A stretch of 9,531 nt of DNA from positions 1-9,531 of the forward strand of contig CAYPZL010000202.1 in assembly GCA_964415045.1 (NCBI GenBank), written 5' to 3'. The translations under genes were made by a program, and so were the position numbers. Below, piece by piece: positions 6,199 to 9,531 of this stretch. The notes below the pieces were generated by a model. The model was not told where the DNA came from. It did not search any database and was given only the letters and a program-made list of their open reading frames with translations. Within the stretch, counting starts at the first letter, position 1. Every line of letters begins with the position of its first letter. Origin of the DNA: CAYPZL01 sp964415045. Lineage in GTDB: Bacteria > Planctomycetota > Phycisphaerae > Sedimentisphaerales > Anaerobacaceae.

Positions 6199-7821
6199 TT
6201 AGTGCCGGTAAAGAAATTCCTTGGTGTTGATCAGCGCCCAGGCCAGATCATTTGTCGCCAATTTCGTGTTCTTTCCGCTGGATTGGAAGTACCGCTCCGC
6301 GACGGCCAGCTCGACCGGCGTCGGATACCGTGACAGAATGTTCAGGTAGATCATGTTGATGAGCATCCGCCGGTTGCCCTTGGCGGTCCGGATCAGCCCG
6401 CTCAACCGCCGGCTGCGCTCGATCTTGCTCTGCACGTGCGTCGAGTTGAGCAGGTGCAGCCGCTGGGCGTCGCTGGGCTCGTTGTTGCGCTCGGATTCCA
6501 GTCCTGTGTCGCGCGAGGGCCGGCCGAACATCTCGAGGAACTGGCTGGTGATGCTCCCGTCGGCCAGCTCGATGGAGCGATGCTCCTCCGGAATAAAAGT
6601 AAAAGGCTCAGGGATCGCGCTGGAATAACTCTCCTTCGTCCCCGAGATCCAGCACAGGGCGTCGATCAGGACCTCCGCTTCGAGCCGGCGCACGGGATAG
6701 CACGCAAACAGGGCCTCGGCCTCGGGATCGTCGCTGCGCGGGATCGAGGACTGCTGATACGTGCGGGAATTGAGAATCAGGCGATAGATGTGCCGCAGGT
6801 CGTAGTTGGATTTCACCAGCTCTTTTTCGAGATAGCTCAGGACTTCAGGGTGAACGGGCGGATTGTCCGGGCGGATATCGTCCGGCTCGTGGATGAGCCC
6901 CCGTCCCAGCAGCCAGGACCAGATGCGGTTGACGATGTTGCGCGCGAACCACGGGTTCTCCGGCGCGATCAGCCAGTCGGCAAAGACCGTGCGTGGGTCC
7001 TGCCCCGGCGCGACCTGCACGGCGGTGCCGTCGGGAAAGACCGCTCGCAGGGGCTCGGTCGCCGTCGGATCGAGATACACGATTTCCTCTTTCCACTCGG
7101 CCGTCTTCTTGAACGCCACGCGGGAGAAGAAGGCCTCCATCCCGGTGCGGCGGCTTTCGGGCCAGTTGTCCACACGCGTGCCCATGAGCGTCAGGGCCAC
7201 CGCCGCGGCGATGGAAGAGGGCTCCTGCCCTTGAACGGCGCGATAGAAATTGACCGGCGGCACGCGGAAGTTGCTGCCGCTGGAAATCAGCAGCGCGCGG
7301 GCGAACTGATCGTAAGGCATGTTCTTCGCCAGCGCATCGTGAATCCACCGATGATAGGCCTGCACCGCGTTGGGCCATAGATTGATCGGAAATTCCGCCT
7401 TGACCCGCAGCAGGTCGCACCATTTCAGCGACCAGTAGTCGGCGAACTCCTCTCGTTTCAAGAGGGCGTTGATCAGCGCGGCGCGCTGGCTGGGACGACG
7501 GTTCTGTATGAACCGGCGGACGTCCTGCGGCTCGGGCAGGGCACCGATCACGTCCAGATAGACCCGCCGGATGAAGACCGCCTCGGAACACAGGTTCGCC
7601 GGCTCGATCCCTCGTTGGCGCAGGGTTTGCGTCACCATCGCGTCGATGGGATTGCGGCCGCTCCCGGTGTACCTCTTGTTGGTCTCATACTGCTCGAAGT
7701 GTCCCGGGGCTCGGGCCGACCGGGCACACAAAGTCCCGCAAGAAGCGAGCGTCAGCAGCCAGGCCATGACGCACCCGGCGCCGCGCAGCCCCTGGATCCT
7801 GTGATTGCGGACGAATCTCAC
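6199..7821 (-). CDS. DUF1549/DUF1553 (PSD1) exported protein, short form without CxxCH
   Basis: 540 residues from a GTG at 7821-7819, which has GGGA 7 bases upstream; a TTG at 7848 in frame would add 9 residues. The N-terminus is an export signal with a basic start and the core VMAWLLTLASC; LASC at 25-28 could be a lipobox, so a lipoprotein is possible. DUF1549 covers about 55-235 (VFIRRVYLDVIGALPEPQDV, ADYWSLKWCDLLRV, YDQFARALL). DUF1553 covers about 275-535 (FARNIVNRIWSWLLGRGLI, SYLEKELVKSNYDLRHIYR, PVRRLEAEVLIDAL, ending DLAWALINTKEFLYRH). Many relatives are longer, with an extra cytochrome-like domain and a CAQCH motif in DUF1549. Here that place reads GTRVDNWPESRRTGMEAFF (214-232), without cysteine. 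The function is unknown; these genes are typical of Planctomycetota and pair with DUF1501 genes, as here. Confidence 0.92.
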   Translation of the reverse strand: MRFVRNHRIQGLRGAGCVMAWLLTLASCGTLCARSARAPGHFEQYETNKRYTGSGRNPIDAMVTQTLRQRGIEPANLCSEAVFIRRVYLDVIGALPEPQDVRRFIQNRRPSQRAALINALLKREEFADYWSLKWCDLLRVKAEFPINLWPNAVQAYHRWIHDALAKNMPYDQFARALLISSGSNFRVPPVNFYRAVQGQEPSSIAAAVALTLMGTRVDNWPESRRTGMEAFFSRVAFKKTAEWKEEIVYLDPTATEPLRAVFPDGTAVQVAPGQDPRTVFADWLIAPENPWFARNIVNRIWSWLLGRGLIHEPDDIRPDNPPVHPEVLSYLEKELVKSNYDLRHIYRLILNSRTYQQSSIPRSDDPEAEALFACYPVRRLEAEVLIDALCWISGTKESYSSAIPEPFTFIPEEHRSIELADGSITSQFLEMFGRPSRDTGLESERNNEPSDAQRLHLLNSTHVQSKIERSRRLSGLIRTAKGNRRMLINMIYLNILSRYPTPVELAVAERYFQSSGKNTKLATNDLAWALINTKEFLYRH

Positions 7822-8208
7822 GAAGGTATCCCGTTCATCAAAAGACAATAGAATTTATCTCCGCTGCGACCCTCCTGCGCGACACCCATATCGCCGCGCT
7901 ACGATAACGACCCTCTACGGCCCGGAGGTTTCTGTTGCCATCACCCTGTACTGACGTTCGTCGAATCCGTCGTATTGCCCAAAACCACGGTCGTCACGGC
8001 CCGGCGCACTCGGCGTTCGAGCCACCGGGCGCGTCCTCATTATACCCGAAGACGCCACCCGGCCGTACAGAGATTTCTACAAATTCCGGTCCCCGGAAAC
8101 GCTCCGGAAAATCAGCAGGGCACCGCTGGTTCCGTCCGCGCGCCTCGCACGACCCTGGTACAAGCATTTGTGCTGCACGAGCGGGCGGATTTGCAGTAGA
8201 ATAGACAC
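7822..8208. other. Divergent intergenic region
   Basis: About 387 bases between the - strand DUF1549/DUF1553 gene and the + strand gene at 8209. No open frame here looks like protein. On the - strand, TATAAT occurs at 8044-8039, a perfect -10 hexamer but with only weak -35 candidates about 17 bases upstream; if used, it would leave a leader of about 210 bases before the gene at 7821. On the + strand, TAGAAT at 8197-8202 ends 6 bases before the ATG at 8209, again without a good -35. No terminator or repeat stands out. Confidence 0.35.
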
Positions 8209-8433
8209 ATGGACGAGCGACAGGAACAACTCGCGCGACGCTGGGTCGGAAATTGGGAAGTGGCCGGACCCGTGCTGGAACGTCTGCGCGCCGAGGCGAT
8301 CCGCCGCAGTAATACGGCGGCGGCCATCGAACAGCTCTCCGATGCCTTCGAATCCGCCCGCCGTCATTGCCCGACGCCTACCACCTCGGGGCTTGTAGAA
8401 CAACAACGATTGTTCGCGAGGCTCCGGCCGTGA
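8209..8433 (+). CDS. Small helical protein, partner of a nucleotidyltransferase
   Basis: 74 residues, intact, almost fully helical: RRWVGNWEVAGPVLERLRAEAIRR, then AAAIEQLSDAFESARRH, and the end TSGLVEQQRLFARLRP. I recognise this type as the short gene that often stands directly before a nucleotidyltransferase-like gene, and the overlap here agrees: its TGA (8431-8433) shares bases with the GTG start (8430) of a nucleotidyltransferase remnant. Its role is unknown to me; a toxin-antitoxin-like or substrate-binding partner is a guess. No Shine-Dalgarno precedes the ATG. A -10-like TAGAAT at 8197-8202 would place transcription start almost on the ATG, so a leaderless message is possible. The enzyme partner is destroyed, leaving this gene an orphan. 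Confidence 0.7.
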   Translation: MDERQEQLARRWVGNWEVAGPVLERLRAEAIRRSNTAAAIEQLSDAFESARRHCPTPTTSGLVEQQRLFARLRP

Positions 8434-8522
8434 AATCGCTCTTTCATACCGCCGCAGAATTGGAGACCTTCCTGGTCGAACGGGACTGGCGATATTCCTT
8501 CCTCGGCGGCATTACGCTGTAA
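8430..8522 (+). pseudogene. Nucleotidyltransferase remnant (N-terminal 30 codons)
   Basis: The reading VKSLFHTAAELETFLVERDW continues RYSFLGGITL and then TAA at 8520. This matches the start of nucleotidyltransferase-like proteins that follow the small helical gene, in which a first helix leads to a strand with GG, followed by further motifs including the catalytic acidic residues. Everything from those residues onward is missing, so no enzyme can be made. The GTG start overlaps the preceding TGA (GTGA), showing a once-coupled pair. The sequence right after the stop belongs to a different gene, and the break lies between about 8509 and 8522. Whether it arose by deletion or insertion cannot be seen. 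Confidence 0.6.
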
Positions 8523-8572
8523 CGATTGAATTAGACGCCGCTGATCGCCGCGATCTGTTTCAGGGCACGAAG

Positions 8573-9405
8573 ATGACCGATAGACTGTACAATGATGACG
8601 ATGATGCTCGCTTGTTCCGAGAGAATGATGACCTGGGTTCAGATTCGTCGGTATGGCTTCGCCCACTTCGACAGCTATTTAGGGACGGGAAACCCATCGG
8701 AAGACTTGCGGCCTTGACAGTCTCGCCTATGGGAAAACCAGGACTGCCTCTTGGCATCCTCTCAGAAACCCAGAAGGACCGGCTAATTTTTTGGCCTGCC
8801 TGCCGTCAGGCGTAGACGCCGTTTGTGCCGGAAAATCAGTTGATGTGTTTGATCATATCACACTCGAATTCCCCAGCGAGAGAATCCATGTGACTGCCTA
8901 CGATATCGCGGGAAAGGCTGTCCACGACTCACGTGCCTGGAGAACACATCACTTCGACGATCGCGGCCTCGCATTATGGTTTCTCTTGCTGCTGCGCATT
9001 TCGGTCCTTCAACAGCAAGACATGGCTGTGCAGCGAAGGATTCAAACGCCAGCGTCAGATAAAGAGCGAAGGATAAACGAATTTGTTGGGCTCAAGGAAC
9101 ATCTGACTTTGCACAACATCCCGTTACCGCCCCATGATGCGAAACAGGATTACGTCTACTTCGGGCTTTACCTTCGGTCTACATCGGCCACGACGGATCG
9201 GCCTTCCATCCCTATCCTTCCAGTAAATGCGTCACTGAACTCCCAAGTCGAAGGTTGGCCCCCGGGCAAGGCGTTCCTAATTGCCGGATTTTGCGTTCCA
9301 TTTGGCAAGCGGCTCATCTACACGGCAACTGCCTGCCCGCCCGGCAAGTTGCTTTCAGACGTTTCCGTGGGCTTTCCCCAAAGGAAGAGCCACCGAAAGC
9401 GGTGA
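8573..9405 (+). pseudogene. Unrecognised gene split by a frameshift
   Basis: The first frame starts at ATG 8573 (AGGG 7 bases upstream) and reads MTDRLYNDDDDARLFRENDD, later LRQLFRDGKPIGRLAALTVSP and ILSETQKDRLIF, then stops at 8813-8815. The second frame continues from 8791 in apparent sense: CLPSGVDAV, DHITLEFPSERIHVTAYDIAG, DDRGLALWFLLLLRISVLQQ, KEHLTLHNIPLPPHD, KQDYVYFGLYLRS, ending KSHRKR. Joining them needs one base more in the T6 run at 8787-8792; the whole would be about 277 residues. The frame is also open before 8573 (TIELDAADRRDLFQGTK), so the true 5' end may be lost. GC is visibly lower in the second half than in the neighbours, suggesting a different origin. No known domain or membrane helix is recognised. 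It may be a pseudogene, a sequencing indel, or less likely programmed frameshifting. Confidence 0.55.
8787..8811 (+). other. Frameshift site: T6 run and short GC hairpin
   Basis: A run of six T (8787-8792) is followed 5 bases later by a small hairpin, GCCTG-CCGT-CAGGC (8798-8811). One added T would fuse the two frames of the flanking gene. The bases do not form a standard X-XXY-YYZ slippery heptamer in the first frame, and the stem is only 5 bp, so a simple indel is more likely than programmed frameshifting. Confidence 0.45.
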
Positions 9406-9460
9406 AGCCGATTGCCGACACCGAGCGTGACCAACGTCGAAACCTCCGCCTTACGAGGGC

Positions 9461-9531
9461 TTAGCGGATCAGCTTAATGATCTCGGCGAGATCGTTCGGG
9501 GCTTCGACGGGCGGGTTGCTGAAGGAGCCCT
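9461..9531 (-). CDS. C-terminus of a - strand gene (partial at the right edge)
   Basis: On the - strand the edge of the window reads GSFSNPPVEAPNDLAEIIKL, then IR and TAA (9463-9461). The composition and the amphipathic ending DLAEIIKLIR look like real protein, and no competing frame here does. Only 22 residues are visible, so the family cannot be named. It would run tail to tail against the frameshifted gene ending at 9405, with 55 bases between. Confidence 0.4.
   Translation of the reverse strand, partial: GSFSNPPVEAPNDLAEIIKLIR

Noticed and set aside
7935..8204. 89-residue and 74-residue open frames in the divergent intergenic region
   Set aside because: Low-complexity composition rich in Arg/Ser/Pro/Gly, no ribosome site, and competing frames equally open.
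8787..8811. Programmed -1 frameshift signal
   Set aside because: The bases do not make a canonical slippery heptamer in the first frame and the stem is only 5 bp; a lost T in the homopolymer is the simpler reading. Kept only as an alternative.

Overview
The window looks like a chromosomal segment of a Planctomycetota-type bacterium, probably from a metagenome and probably anaerobic or corrinoid-using. The reasons are a high-GC background, an adjacent DUF1549/DUF1553 plus DUF1501 gene pair (hallmark families of Planctomycetota and relatives), TTG/GTG start candidates, and an unusual folate C1 fusion enzyme with a MetV-like cysteine-rich domain. This is inferred from protein families only; no rRNA or other taxonomic marker is present.

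Layout. Positions 3-341 hold the 3' end of a + strand gene with a HEAT-like tail. Positions 632-3094 hold a large intact gene that joins three activities or modules in one chain: an MTHFR (MetF) domain, a MetV-like domain with eight clustered cysteines, and a pterin-binding methyltransferase (MeTr/AcsE-like) domain. Positions 3156-3832 hold a small cassette: the head and tail of a zeta-toxin-like ATPase joined out of frame, its small downstream partner (intact), and a minimal nucleotidyltransferase (intact). Positions 4066-4826 hold a secreted cupredoxin joined out of frame to the last part of a PQQ-type sugar dehydrogenase. On the - strand, 7821-6199 and 6182-4860 form a two-gene operon (DUF1549/DUF1553, then DUF1501). 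From 8209 rightward come an intact 74-residue helical protein, a nucleotidyltransferase cut off after 30 codons, and an unrecognised gene of lower GC split by a frameshift (8573-9405). The last 71 bases carry the C-terminus of a - strand gene.

How the genes work together. The fusion enzyme would reduce methylene-tetrahydrofolate to methyl-tetrahydrofolate and pass the methyl group to a separate corrinoid protein, linking two steps of the methyl branch of the Wood-Ljungdahl pathway, or of methionine synthesis. A strong Shine-Dalgarno and ATG sit exactly at the start of its methyltransferase domain. The exported DUF1549/DUF1553 and DUF1501 proteins probably act together outside the cytoplasm in an unknown role.

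The most unusual theme is gene decay. Two genes (zeta-like ATPase and cupredoxin-dehydrogenase) keep both ends but have lost the middle. At each join the same 12-13 bases make family-like protein in both the upstream and the downstream frame, the trace expected of a deletion between short direct repeats. In two places the small partner gene survives while the larger enzyme beside it is destroyed. I see no tRNA, rRNA, CRISPR array, IS element or confident terminator.
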